From the NCBI GenBank assembly GCA_017311185.1, contig JAESUZ010002605.1:496001-560000 (forward strand): a stretch of 64,000 nucleotides of DNA, in the 5' to 3' direction. The translations under genes were made by a program, and so were the position numbers. Shown in pieces: positions 1 through 14,500 of the stretch. How positions within the stretch are numbered: position 1 is the stretch's first letter; each line of letters starts with the position of its first letter. The notes under the pieces were generated by a model. It saw only the letters and a list, made by a program, of their open reading frames with translations. It ran no database searches and was not told the DNA's origin. The stretch comes from Proteles cristata cristata. Taxonomy: Eukaryota; Chordata; Mammalia; Carnivora; Hyaenidae.

Positions 1-2489
1 CTTTTCCCTACCATGTAGAGTTTAATTTTCAAGCATTTGGCTGGCTGAGTTCTAGTTAAATAGTTAACACCGCCCCTGCCTCACCACTTTTCACATTTAT
101 TAACCTCACTCTACAGAGTTTTTTAGAAAGGTTTCCTGGGGAAGATATTCATTAATGGAACCCTAAACATGAAGAATCTGCATTTCTCCCTGAATGTTCT
201 TACGGGTTTAAGAAAATATAGCCATTGTATGACTTGTGTTTGTTTTTCATGTGGTTTAGCCATAAAAACAATACAAGGAGGATTGAGGAAAATGTGACAT
301 CCTTTAACTGGAAAGTAATCATTTCTGAAACATAAACTGTATTAAACCTAAATTTAGATGCATTCAAAGTTGCATGGCTTTAAGTATTTAGCAGTAAAAG
401 TCACTTGAGAGGTGATTTTTTTTTCCTCCCACACATAATGTGGTTTTAATAGTACACAAAACTCGGGAATGGAAGTGTGTTGCAATAACTAAAGTATTTA
501 AGGTTGCCAGTTCCCGCTTCTGGATCAGAAATGAGTGGTCCCCACCATGTGCACAGTTCTTGAAAGGCAGTTTCTCATTTTAAAGGTCTTTTGTTGGAGA
601 TCTCATCCCATTACTGGTTGAAAAAAAAAGTTCAACACTCACTCTCTTTTCTCACAGGATTGCCCTATGAAATCTTTAAAAATACAGCTAAGAGTGTGGT
701 TTTAGTTTTTCTCTAATTAAAAAGAAAGCCACCTGTATTAAATGTAAATGCCAGATCTGCTCCCCTTTCCCTTTTAAAAATGGAAACAATCGGGGGATGC
801 AGTTTTATGCTGGTTCAATGTTCTTTAGTTAAGTGGATCCAAATGAGACTCTCTTGATTCAGGCTACCTCCCAGGTGAAGGACTCTCTTCGCTGGTTGTT
901 TTTGAAACCCAGTGGGAAATCCGTGACTGTCTGTGGTGCTAAAAGCACACAGGTTTTGTTTGAATCCTAACGTGAGTTGCTGGGCTCACGGGCTGGCTCC
1001 TTGATGAACTCCAGACGGACGTGAGCTGGGCCGTGAGGGAAAGTGTCTGGCTCCGGCGTGGTGAGCTTGCACAGCACTGGTTGTAATTGCAGGATTTTTA
1101 TAGTTTAAAGACTGTGCCAGATTTTTTTTCATGTTATAACTCTACCAGAACAAATCTACTCATGTCTGTTACTGTCTGGTAGGTCTTTAAGCAAACGTGT
1201 TTCAAATAAAACCTTTGCAGATTTTTTTTTAGGTGAAATAGAGAAATCCAGGTTTATTCTCCAAACAAAAAAATTCAAAGACTTGAAAAGATCGCTGATT
1301 TCTAATTGTTAACTTAATAGACGTGCGCTAAGTTGCACTGTGTTTCTCTGAATGTGATTCTTCGGCCCTTTTAGTTTTGGCTCCTGCTTTTCTCCAGTCA
1401 GATTTGGTGACCTAAAACTTTGGTTAGTTAAAAATCTTCATTTGTAAACACTGAAAGAATTAATTTGGTAAGGGTTGGTAAATCTCCTTCATTGGGAGAG
1501 CTTTAAACCCTACTGTTTGTAAGCCTGATTTTCAGTGTCTCCTCCAGCCATTTCATTTTCACTACACCACATGGAAGGAGCACATTCAATTAACACATAA
1601 ACGGAATGCCAGCAAATATTTACTGGGTTTTCTTTAAATTTCTAGAAACTTAAATGCTCAGATGATGGCCTGGCCTAGTATATTGTATATGTAGGAGTTT
1701 TGTTTTGCCTTTTTTTTTTTTAATAACGATGTCTATGGACATTATTACTCAGTTAAATTAAGTCTTTGAGTAAGAAGCAGATTTATTTAATGATTGAAAA
1801 GAAATCTGAGCATAGGTTTCTATGTAGTCTACTTTGTAGGTGGTTTATGTGGTTTAAATTATACAGTATGTCATCAGATACTGAGATTTAGGGAATTCAG
1901 GAAAGCAGAATTCAGGTGACTTCTACTCTCTCAACACACACACACACACAATGGTACTTGAGATCATTTGGTGCCTAAACTCAGAGAAACAAATATGTGT
2001 GAAAAGCAATTTCTGTTTTGTTTGACTGTAATAAGGACACTGAGGCTTAATTTTATGATGATAATAAAAAGGTTTCTTGAGAGGTTTGAGTTTCAGCAGC
2101 CTGCCTAATTAGCCACTTTTCATAGGCCATGACTTCATCATATCAGGTTGGAAGTGAGGAGATGCTAGGGGACAGGGAGGGTGAAGCAAAACAACCGGTT
2201 CACAAAAGATCTGTTCACCCTGTGCCAAAAAACATCTCCTAAAAATGTGTGGGCTCAGAGCACTTGAATCTGCCAGCCTCCTAAACTCATTTTGTCCTGA
2301 GAATTTGTATTTTTGACTTTGGCAGTTCAGTTACCATCTAGTTTGGGGACAGGATGAACCAGTTACTACTTATGTTGCCACTAGGGTTGATAGAGATATT
2401 TCATAAACCTGCTCTGTCTTGCACTTTATTAAGCACTGTTAGTGATTTTCTTCAAAACTACTTATAACTTTATTTCTGTTTTCTCCTAG
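1..2489 (+). other. 3' end of LRIG3 intron 1
   Basis: Unique-looking intronic sequence with no exon-like ORF and no recent SINE. It carries a short (CA)n run at 1934-1950. The branch/pyrimidine region before exon 2 is at about 2455-2489. No CpG island or promoter is visible, so exon 1 is further upstream. Confidence 0.85.
1934..1950. repeat. (CA)n microsatellite
   Basis: About eight CA dinucleotides in a row in intron 1. Confidence 0.9.
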
Positions 2490-2561
2490 GGACTTGAGTC
2501 ACAACAAATTGTCTTTAATCAAGGCAAATTCCATGAGCCACCTTCAAAACCTTCGAGAAGT
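2490..2561 (+). CDS. LRIG3: LRIG3 exon 2 (one LRR)
   Basis: 72 nt encoding one 24-residue leucine-rich repeat that begins [14 protein letters not shown]. The first base completes a Leu codon started in the unseen exon 1. The acceptor is ttctcctag and the donor is gtgagt. The phase is 2 on both sides, so the exon could be skipped without a frameshift. Confidence 0.95.
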
Positions 2562-5500
2562 GTGAGTCTTAGTTTACTTTCTGTTTGAGGTTTGAATAAA
2601 ATATACCACTTAACTGTAAAGAACATTTAGATTACAATATATTATTTAAAGCTTTTAACTTGGGAGGTAGCTTTAATTTTTATAAAGTTTTTACCTCGGT
2701 GAATTACAGATTATCTAATCAACCTTCTTTTTGTCTTTTTTTTCTTTCTTTCCTTTTTCTTTGGTACTTAAAGGAAACTGAACAACAATGAATTGGAGAC
2801 CATTCCAAATCTAGGACCAGTCTCAGCAAATATTACACTTCTCTCCTTGTAAGTGAATGTTAGCAGGATTTTGTGTGTATGTTTGCAAGGACCACTGGTG
2901 GTAGCAGTTCTGTACAGGCTGGAGTAAAGGTCTTACAGGCAAAATAGGAATACTTGTATAGGTAACGTAGAAGCATTTTTTAAATTGGTTGACTTGTTTT
3001 CCACCTCTTTCTTTCCCAAATTTTAAGAATCATTGTAATAACATACTTTACGTGTTGTCGTCCTTGCTGAGCTGGTCTCCAGGATTCAGACATGCTACCT
3101 TCACCTCAAAGAGACGTGTGTTTGCTTATGTTCTATAGACTAGGACTCATTCTGGTTATACTCCGTGGTTGGCCTGGGTTCTGTGGGTTAGGGATTACTT
3201 AGTTCCTACTGGAGAGTGACCGGAGTTGCTTTGTAAGAAGTGGGAGTTGGTAATAAGACATTAGAGTCCTCTTTTACTTGTGTTACCTGTAGTAGAAATT
3301 GAGGTTCAGGGACACTAAATCAAAATGTCAGCTTTATACAGTTAAAATTAAGTACGTGATAGAAGTTATAAATACCACTGCATGTTACTTTGCAAAGATG
3401 AATTTTCAAATAAAATTAAAATTATGCTGAATTTCCTGTGTTTTTAGGACAGATAACATGTTTGTATTCATGCTTTGGAGGTGTTTTGGCATAATTTTGA
3501 CTTTTGGCACTTAAGGGTAGCATGTAGAATGTGCAGCATTTAATTTCTAAAATTTAAGTAGCTTGCCAGTGATCTTGACTAATTAAAAAATATATTTAAG
3601 CCATTGAGCTTAAAATGTTTTCCTTCCTTAAACAACTTAAGAAAAACCTACCATTGTTGCTTGCTTCTAGGAAAGGTGTTGTGAGGTTGAAATTATACAG
3701 TAAATTTCAGGAAAGCTGTTCAATTAATTAAAGTGATCACTACCCAATTGCTTACATCTGGTGATTTATAGACGTTGGGTTTTACTGAGAGCCCAGGTCA
3801 CCTAAGTCACGAGTGCAGCCGCTGTGTCTGCTCTGCTCTGTTTGAATAAGAACTAAGTGACATTTGATACTGATGTGGTTTTTCCAAAGATCTGAAACAG
3901 AAAGGAATGAAAGAAAAAGGAGTTGGTATTTGACAAATAAACACTGAATTTAAAAAACATTTTTATGCTAGCATTAATACCTGTTTTCTTTGTCTTTCAC
4001 AACTGCTTAAGAATTTGGTGTCTAAATGGAGTACTGGCTTTGGTATCTTAAACAGCTTTAGCTATTCGCATTGGACCAGTGGGGCCTTTCTAAATCCCAG
4101 GGAACGTCTCTTCCCCCTGCTGTTCTCGTCCTGTGTATTGGCAGATTCTGTCAGCATGTTCAAGAGAGTCTTAAGTTGAGGGTCATTGGGTGCTTCATGG
4201 TTGAGAGGGTCCACAGTGGAGTTTTGGAATCTGGGTGGGGTGGGGAAAACAGTCCTGTCTTTGGCTTAGTCTAGAGTTGAAATCGTAAGAACTTGTAAGG
4301 AAATTAGAAACTTCTGTCGGAAATAAACAACCTAGATGATTTTACTTACACTTTCAAGCTTTCCTTTATAACTTGAAAACTGAAAAAGCACTCTGGAATG
4401 ATAGAAGCCTTGGAAATTTGAACCATCCTCCTCCCTGTTTTTATTTGTGCTTCACTTTAGTGAGTGCTGAATATTCTTTTACTGAACATGAATACTCTCA
4501 CTTTCTTTCCCCTTAATGTGTGGCACCATGTCTGACCAAGGATTAGTTTGTCATTTTATGTAATGAGAGATCCTATTTATTACCTAGATGACATAGCATC
4601 AGCAAAGGGTCATTTATGTGATGGGACTGCTAATTCAATATAGGTAGTGAAAAATTGCTTTCTTGCCTATAAAATATGTTGAAAAATGTATTTCTCTGGC
4701 TGTTTTCTTTTATAGATGTGGTGTTTTCTCCTGTAGGCCTCTTTGGATGTTGCAGTACAGTCATTGTTTTAAAGCACTGTTAATTTCTGTCTTGTGTTGT
4801 AGAGGATAGAGCGTTATTTTTTTATCTAGAAGTAGTTGAACAGCAGAGCAAGTCAGTACTTAAATTTCTGCAATTTCAAAAATTGTTAAACCACGTCCCA
4901 TGGCTTAGCTTAGAAACCTGCTCTGTAGAAGTTTGCTGTGATACCGCAGCTAAACACCATGTCTATCAAAGTAGCTCTCAGGACTATTGGACTTTTATTT
5001 GATCAAGGTGTTTGTCTTTTCATAACATTTGTAGAGGAAAACCGGTTTTTTGGAGTCATTTGCACAAGTTAAATCATTTGGAAACATGTTAAAAGCAAAG
5101 AAAAACCAGTGGGGAGTCTTGAGCAAAAGATTTCATGTTGGTTCTCCATATCTTTGCTGCTCTGTTCACTGGGGACCCTTCCTCCTTGGAGGCGGAAAAG
5201 GCCACTTGGTGAGACCTTCCTCTTCTCTCGTCTTCAGGAGCCAGGAGTAAATGGCACCCCATGTCCAGAGAGGAATTCATTTAGGGACCACTTCTGATAA
5301 TGTCAGGGAAGTCTGGTAAAATACCAAGGTCTTGGGATGGTGGTTAGATGAGCATTGAACTTTCCCTCAGCAAAGCTCATCTCCCACCTTTTCAGGGGTC
5401 CGTCAAAATGTACAAGACCTGAATAGACTTGCTTTCCTTTGAATCCCACCCAGCATGAGCACAGAAGTCAGCCAGCATGCTAGGGGCAGGGCATGGTTGG

Positions 5501-8500
5501 TGAGCTTTTTTTTTTTTTTCCTTTTTTTCTATATTGTAGCCTTGACAGGATGCTATATTTTAAGAGAAGAAATGCAATAAAGCTTGGAACAAACATATAT
5601 GAAAACTTCCCCTGATGGGGTGTGCCTTGGTGGCTCCATCAGTTTAGCGAATCTTGGTTTCAGCTTACGTTGTAATCTCACAGTTCATGAGATGGAGCCT
5701 CAGGTCAGCTTTTTGCTGACAATGTGGAGCCTGCTTGAGATTCTCATTCATCCTCCCTCCCTCCCTCTCTCCCCCTCTACCCCCCTCCCCTCCCCCCCTG
5801 CTTGTGTTCTCTCTCTCTCTCTCCCTCTCCCCTTCTTTCCCTCTCAAAATAAATAAACTTAAAAAAATGAATAAAATTGTTCACCTGGCATAAGTTAATT
5901 TTACCAGACATGATAGTTCTGGCTTCCTGTGAGGTGGCATGAGCCACTCAAACATTGGACATCTTTGAAAATTAGGACTTGAGTTAGAGCAGGTTTGAGT
6001 TAGAGCATTTTTGTTGAATTATATAATTGTTGTTATATAACATTATTATTGAACAAAAGAGTTCTCACTGGTCATTAAATAAAGCTGGTTAGGCCTTGGC
6101 CTTGACACTGATGGTTTATATAGCATTGCTCAACACGTAAGTAGTTGCCTATGTGTTAGAGTTGAAAAGATTTAGATCCCTGAATGTCAAAGGAATACCC
6201 AGAGTACTTGTTAAAAAATGTAGATTTTCTGACCTTATCCCTAGAGATTCTGAATTAATGGGATTGGGTAGGGCCCAGGAATGTCCAATTTAACACATCT
6301 ACCTAGTTGGTTCTGATTAGATATTCCATAAGTATTTCTGGAACCTCTGCTAGGATCCAGTTATAATCAAATAAGCCTTTTCTCATTATTCCTTATCTCA
6401 AGAATAGAGCAGTTCTCCTAAGCCCATCATAGGTTCCTCATAGCCTGTAATTTTTCTAGAAATGATAATGTCATCCTTTCGGGGTGGTTATTATAAACAT
6501 TGCTGGTGGGTCCCCAAAATGTGTGCTCTACCAATGGATATCCCATGAAGAGATTTAAGGCACTATGAAGTGATGAGTTTTGCTATCTGAAAGTTTCATT
6601 TTGTCTTTAGTGTGGAGGATGTCCTGGTGGTGGCCGGAGGGTGGTGTAGAGGGGACAAATGACAGGGGAACCACTATAGTAGCCCAAAAGTTATGCCAGT
6701 ACGGTGTCACAGCAGCAGAACAGTGATGAAAGCAAAGCTTAGGTTGGAATTCTTTGCCAGCTCTTCCCTTTGGTAGTTTTGAGATATTGGGCAAGTTTCT
6801 GTCTATGTTTCCTCATCTACAAAATGAGAATCATAACAGTGCCCACCTCCTAGAGTTGTTGTGAGGATTTGGAAAGAGAATACAGATAAAACCATCTGGC
6901 ATATGCTGAGCGCTCAGTAAATATGAGCCGTGATCATGATGATGATGATCATACACTCAAGTAAAATTCATGGAATATTCCAGGCAGTGCCAGGCTCTGT
7001 TTTAAGAGCTGGGGACACAGCACTGAACAAAGCAGACAACTCACTGCTGTGAAGTTTCCATTCTAGTGAGGAGTGAGAAAACAGTAACAATTTTTTTTTT
7101 TTAAAGATTACTTCAGTTTCTTGATAAATGCTGTCAAGAAAAAGTGAAGACAAAGAAGAGCCCCGGCAGGTGCCCTTTAATGTGTTGGGGGAAGGCTTCT
7201 GAGTATTTACCAAATTCGACTATGTGTTAGATACTATCTCAGGTTGAGATCCATCAGTGAACAAACAGACAACGTTCCTGACCTCACAGAGCTGACCTTC
7301 TCGTGGAAGAAAAAAGACAAGAAGTAAAATAAAAGATGTGGTCAGAAAGTGGTGAGGGCTAGGAAGAAAAAAGACAAGAGGTAATGGATATGTACTAGAA
7401 GAGGGTGTTTACAGGTTTTTTTGTTTTTTGGGTTTTTTTTAACTTTTTTTTTTAAAATGTTTTATTTATTTTTAGGAGAGAGAGAGAGACAGTGTGAGCA
7501 GGGAAGGGTCAGAGAGAGAGGGAGTCACAGACTGAAGCAGGCTCCAGACTCTGAGCTGGCAGTCAGCACAGAGCCCGACGTGGGGCTCGAACCCACAAAC
7601 CGCGAGATCATGACCCAAGCGAAAGTCGAACGCTTAACCGACTTTTTTTTTTAATGTCTGTTATTTTTGTGAGAGAGCGCACATGCAAGCAGAGGAGGGG
7701 CAGAGAGAGAGGGAGACACAGAACCTGAAGCAGCCTCCAGGCTCTGAGCTGTCAGCACAGGGCCCGACAGGGTGCTCAGACTCAAGGAAGCTGAGATCAT
7801 AACCTGAGCCAAAGTTGAAAGGTCAACCAACTAAGCCACTCAGGCATCCAAAGGGGGGTTACAGTTTTAATGGAAATGCAGGGAGGGACTTGTTGGGAAG
7901 GTGACACTTGAATCATGTCATGAAGGTGAGGGAAGGGCCCTCTCCTTAAGCCTTCCCTACTCTGCGCAGGCCCATCCCACCTTTTATGTCCAACTCCTAC
8001 ATGATAATGAAATGATTTTGTTTGTATTTTTCTCCCATAGTATACTTTAGAGCCTGCAGGCCTGCTCTTGGTTTCCCCAGAACTTAATGCAGGTGAATAG
8101 CATGTAGTTGGTGCTCAATTAGGTATAAAAATTAAGGAGTATTTATGGAAAGCTACATGCACTTAGCATTATTCAGGCAGATTTCCTATTAAGTTAGTCT
8201 ATACCAGTGGCTAAAAATTTACAGTGGAGACCGAGCATACCTATGTTTTACTTAATGTGTGTTCAACTATGCGTGCTTGGTAAATAATAATAATAAATTA
8301 TAACAGCAATAGTAGTAAGTAAAAGAGGAGAACTTATTTAAGTAGTGAAAGGATTCAGCTTCCCACTCTTGCCAGTGAGTGCAAGCCCTGCGGTGTGTTT
8401 GAGATGCAAGTGTGTAGGAAATAAAAGCCCCCTTTCATCATTTGCCTTTCTCAGTTTGAATATCCCAGCCCATTTTGGTGTTCAGGTTTTATGCCCAGCA

Positions 8501-11500
8501 TACATGTGAACTACTTCATCAGGTCCTAGACTGAAAATTCTAAATAAGAAACAAGAGTAACAAAACAAAATCAATCTGTTCCAACACTTAAGGCAAAACT
8601 GGCCCTATAGGACTCGGAGGGAGAATATGCCTGCACAGGAACACATGGCTGCTGTTTTAAAGGGATCTTTGAGGGTGTGTTGTTGATAGATGTTTTCCCC
8701 TTGTGCACTAGTATTAGAGCCTGACGTGGTGTGACCTGAGCCCCTCGCCTCACATGCTCCCCTATTATAGGGTGGGCACTCTGGGATGTGGGGAAGTATG
8801 GGGCTTACGCCCTTTCCCGAGGTCTAACGTGATTTATCTGCTACAGGGAACAGTCCTGGGCAGCCGGAGATGCTGGCAGCTTGTGTGGCCTGTGTGATAT
8901 TGTGGAATTCTGAGAAGAGTGGTGGCTTTTTCCCTTCAGTTTTGAAACTCCCCCAAAGTCTCCAATAGCATTTGTCACATGGGTCATTCCAGGGTGGGAC
9001 TCCTGTCTTCCTGAGCAATCAGTCCCTCGGCAGCCCAGTCCAGAATCTGGCACGCAGGAGGTGCTCGTTAAATATCTGAGTCAGGAGAGAGACCGTGGGC
9101 CCTTGTACAACCGTGGAGAGACCTGAACTAGGACTGGGGCACACGCGTTGTTGTCTTGTCTCACACCAGTGACATGTCTAACCTCAGGCCGACTTCGTTA
9201 CCTCTTCTTTATCTATAGAGCCTGTGTGAGATATCTGCCCCTCTAGCTCATGTGGTTCTGAAGCAGGATCCCATGGCACAGTGAGCAAGAGAAGGAGATG
9301 GCTCTGAAAGGTGAGAGCAGCAGGGCCAGACTGCATTCTTGAGCCAGAGGGTCAAGGAAGAAGGCGGGATTGAGAAACACCCCAGCCACGTGGATTAGGG
9401 AGGGAGAAAGAACTTTGTGTTTGGAGTGGTTTATTTGGAAAGCTTTTGCTCTCCTCAAGTAGTTGAAAGAATTGGTGAACACTCAATTATAATTACTAAC
9501 TGAACAGCATTTCTAGCCTGAGGGCTTGTGTATCTATAGGTGGATTTTGAGCTGTTCAGGGTGCCCAGCAACACCACCTACTATGTGCTCAGTGCTAGGG
9601 AACAAAGAAAAATAGGACTTGACCTCTGCCATCAAGGGGCTTTGAATAAGGAATAATAGAGGAAGCCAGACAATAAAGGCATGCTGCAGGTAGGGTGATG
9701 CCCTGGATGCTGGAGGGATGCCTGGGCTCACCCGTAGCGGAAGATGACTGTAGTTTCAGTGTGTGTGGACTGTGAGGGTGAGTGAGGTCCAGAGAAGGAA
9801 AGGAGATGCGGGTAAGTTGATAGTGGTGCACTTAGGTGTTTTACAGGTTTGGAGGAAGAAATGACATTTTTGTTAAGCAGGGGAATGAAATGACTACATT
9901 TCATTGAAGCACAGAATCTTTTCCTTTTTTTCAAGATGTCATTTATGTCATCATAAACCATGTTCATTTTCAGAATCAAATGCCATGAAGACAAGTAATG
10001 TGTTTTTGATCATTAACAGATATGACTTCCCAGTTACCTGCTATCCATCCATCCTTAGAACTATCCTGTGCTCTGGCCCTTGCCGTATGTTAGGGCCACA
10101 TCTCTCTTTCCCACACAAGGAAATTGACCACAGGATGGGCATCATAGAAGCATTGAATTCTGTATGATCAAAAGGGTGGAGTTGAACTGGTGATTAGAAA
10201 TCAGATCTACAGGGGCGCCTGGATGGCTCAGTTGGTTAAGCGTCTGACCTCGGCTCAGGTCATGATCTTGCAGTTGGTGAGTTCAAACCCCGCATTGAGC
10301 TTTCTGCTGACAGCTCAGAGACAGGAACCTGCGTCTGTGTCTCCCACTCTTTCTGCCCTTACCCCCATTTCAAAATTTTAAAAATCAGGTCTGAAGTATT
10401 CTGATATATATGTATTGAAGTCAGCATCTTAGTGGGAATTTCATCATAAACATGCATTTTTTGTTACATTTCAAAAATCAGACTGATAGGAAAATCATCT
10501 TGGGAGATGATGATTCAAGAGACTGTTACTTAGTTGTATGGCACAGAGTTGATTTAAGTAATTCCTCAAACTCAATTTGTGATTTTAAAGCATGTTGATA
10601 CTTGACTGGTTTATAGCTCAGAGATAAAGCTGCTGCATAAAGGGAAGGCAAGCATTACATACAGTTTTCACATACGATGATGTAACATCAAATGATGATG
10701 TAACTAAGTAATTGTGTAACTATGTGGTAAAGCTCAAATAGTTGTTTGTTTTTAAACCAAACCTTCATAAGTCAGCATTTGAAAGGAGGTTACCAGTGTG
10801 TCATGTTAATTAGAGAAATGGGGAGAAGCTTTAGCTAAAATCAGAATTTTAAGTTTCTGGGGAATCTGGGAGCTTTGTTCTGATTAAGTGGACATAAACT
10901 ATATCTCATCTTTATGCATTTGTGAGTATAGATGAGCCCATAGAATTTGATAACCTTAACTGAAAAACTCATCCCTAAATGCCTGCTCTAGTGATATGGA
11001 TGAATGGACTAGTGTCTTCATATTTAAAGGACATGGCTTCAGAGGGCTACAGCCTTAACCAGTATAAATAAGCCAGACGTTATAGTGTTTAATAGAAATA
11101 AGCTCATAAAGCTCAAGTCTTACAAGGTAAACACATAAACATCTTAATACGATAAGTTGTATTCTTTTATTGGATTTTTAAATGCTTATATGTGATTTCT
11201 TTTTTATATAGTTTATTGTCAAGTTGGTTTCCATATAACACCTAGTGCTCATCCCAACAAGTGCCCTCCTCCATGCCCATCACCTCCCTTCCCCTCTCTC
11301 CCACTCCCATCAGCCCTCAGTTTGTTCTCAGTATTAAAGAGTCTCATGGTTTGCCTCTCTCCCTCTCCCCAACTATTTTTCCCCTTCTTCTCCCACTTCA
11401 TCCTCTGTTAACTTCCTCCTAATCCACCTATATGTGAAAACATTTGGTATCTGTCCTTCTCTGCCTGACTTATTTCGCTCAGCATAACACCCTCTAGTTC

Positions 11501-14500
11501 CATCCATGTTGCTACAAATGGCCACATTTCATTCTTTCTCATTGCCATGTAGTATTCCATTTTATAAATTTACCACATCTTCTTGATCCATTCATCAGTT
11601 GATGGACACTTAGGTTCTTTGCATGTTTTGGCTATTGTTGAGAGTGCTGCTATGAACATTGGGGTACACGTGCCCCTATGCATCAGCACTCCTGTATCCC
11701 TGGGGTTTATATGTTATTTCCATCGAATACTATACACAGAGATGTATTTGTTATACTCTTCGTTTATCTTTATAATGAATCATAAATCAGTCCCCACAAT
11801 ACAAGTTTCCTAGGTGTTTGAATTCTCAGTTTAGATTCAAAACAGAAATTTGTGATCATGCCGGGGCTCTTTAAACCCTTCAAGAATCCCCCACTCCTCT
11901 TAGGTCAGGAGCAGAGTCCTTCACAAGACATACAGTGCTCTTACCTGATCGGATCTTCTCCCACTGAGCCCTCTCCAGACTCAGCTTTCACTTCTAGGAG
12001 TGTGCCAGCTTGCTCTGCATCACTTCCCTTTTCATACTTTCCTCTCTGCCTATAATACTCACCCTTTTTCTAACTCTGACTTAGGTGTCACCTGATGCAT
12101 TTTCCTGTCACCTTTATTTACAATGTCTATGATGCTATCATACCTGCAGTTACATTTGTCAGTTGTGTACTTGTGATTTTTTAATGTCCATGTTCCCCAC
12201 CAGAATGAAACTTCATAAAAGCTGAGAGCATGTATGTTTTCATCCCAGTCGTAGCCCTAGCGTGAGTGCCTGGCCACTGGTAGACACTGCGTGGTTGCTG
12301 AATGAATGACTGAATGGATAGTCCAGTCCTAATTAATATTGTATACAGTTAATTGTACAAGACTCTGTTCAGCTAACCTTTCTGTTCATGTCTCTCCATA
12401 CACACTGAAAATCATTTTTATTACTAAAAGGTAGCAGCAGTCTTAGATTTGACATAGTGACCCAGCGGACAACTTTCTTCAGTGGTGGTTCTCGGATCCC
12501 ATAGAAGTGACTCCCCACTCTCTTGAACTAGGCCCTCCAGCATAGCTTGCCACAAAAACTCCTGTATTACCAGTGTTTACCTGAACCTGCGGCATTTTCT
12601 CATCTTCCCCCAACTTTATGCTATCCATTTTGACTGCTGCTTTGAAGTATCAAGTGCAACTTCTGCCAGAGACTTTTCTGTGCTCAGTGAAGCTTGTGCT
12701 GCCAAGAGATGAGACAGTAAAGTCACAGCCGGTTGCTTTTCATGACGGGATGGCAAGAGTGAACATGTCTCTCACCTGGCCTACTTACTTTTCCTCCTCC
12801 TCGTCCTCATTTTAGTATCGCTGCCATCTTCCATAGATGAGAAGCTCAAGGCTCTAGTTAGGTAGAGAGACCAAAACAATGAAACAGGGCTCTAACCAGT
12901 ACCACAGCTTATTTCCTTGCCTGAAAGTTGCATAAGTACTAAATTCAAAACATGAAAGGAGAGCAATTATAAATATAAAATCACCTGCCTGAGAGTCTCC
13001 CTTCCTCCCTGTGAAGCTTTAGGCAGTACATAGAGCAGTCTCTCAAATGAGGTTGAAGGCAAAATGAAATATTGAGGTAACTAACATTCATGCTGCAGGT
13101 ACCCTACAACACAGGGTAAACATGGTGTACATTCCTGGACTGACAGTTTTACTGTGCATGAGTGATTTTAAATGTTTTTACTCTAAAACAAACATTGGAA
13201 TAGAATCAAAACGAACATTTTTTTTTTTAGAAAAAAAAAAAAAATAAGATGCTTTTTGAAGTTAGTCACTCATTGCCATGTAACCCTGCACAAGGTACCA
13301 GCCGAGGAATAGAGGCATCACTCTTTAAAGATGAATAGATGTTTGCAAAACCAGGAAAGTAAGCAATTGTACAAATCCCTCTTTTCTCTCCTCCTCCTCC
13401 TGCCTTTTTTGCTTTCACTTCCTCACCATCATCCCCATTTAAGTATCCACTAAAGGATGAGGGGAATTAAAAATGGTTTGGTAGCTTGTATAACTGGTCA
13501 CAACCCATTTTTTCTTGGTTTTGAGTATCTGCTGCAATCCTAGCAACTTAGAATGGGAAAACAATTTTCTCTATGGAGAAATCTCTAGAAAAAGAGGTTA
13601 TCCAGCCTCCCTTTGAGCACTTCCAGGGACAAAGTCTTCCTTCTTGGTAATAGGCCATTCCATTGTGAATAGTTGTAGTTACTAGGAGGTTTTATTTGTT
13701 AAGCTGATCTCTTCCCTTCCCTTTACCTATTGTCTTAGTTCTCTGTGTTAGGGAAAACAGCTTTGTTCTATTTTCTGCATAGTAATACCTACAATCTTAA
13801 AATATAAGGTTTTCTTTTTTTTTTTTTTAATATTTTTATTTATTTCTAGGAGAGAGAGACAGCGTGAGCAGTGGAGGGTCAGAGAGAGAGGGAGTCACAG
13901 ACTGAAACAGGCTCCAGGCTCTGAGCTGGCAGTCAGCACAGAGCCCGATGCGGGGCTCGAACCCACGAACCGCGAGATCATGACCTAAGCGAAAGTCGGA
14001 CGCTTAACCGACTAAGCCACCCAGGCGCCCCAAAATATAAGGTTTTCTTAAAGCCTTCTCTTTTACTACCTCAAATTCCAGTTACCCTTTCCTATATGAT
14101 ATGGAGTCTAGGTAGTGCTATTCACTGGCACTTTCTGCAGTGATGGAAATTTTCTGTATCTGTGGTGTGCGCTGTGGTAGCTACTAGACACGTACATATT
14201 GAACACTTGAAATGTGGCTAGTGTACTGAAGAGTTCCATTTTTAATTTTACTTAATTTAAATTTAAATAGCTGCACATGTCCAGTGGCTGTTGTCCTGGA
14301 CAGTGCAGGTCTAGATGCTTAAAGTTCTCCTATACACACATCATCAACCATGACAATGTAAAATGTGCCCAGACAGGATATTTGAGGTAAGGCCAGCATA
14401 ACATATGGTGGGACCATGTCTGTTGACCAGATTACTCGACATTAATGAAGCTTAAATTGTGCTAGCTTTTTAAGGACTATGTAGTATTATTGGCTCATAT

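Noticed and set aside
1934..1950. Tandem repeats as possible CRISPR arrays (also at 37018-37060, 61809-61842)
   Set aside because: These are dinucleotide microsatellites in a mammalian genome, with no spacer structure.
7421..7654. 77-residue ORF ending in a poly-T stretch
   Set aside because: It is the translation of a SINEC body. The same peptide style recurs at other SINE copies in the window.
10219..10290. tRNA-like A and B boxes (and equivalents at each SINE) as tRNA genes
   Set aside because: They are the tRNA-Lys-derived heads of SINEs, without a foldable complete tRNA and always followed by CT-rich and A-rich SINE tails.
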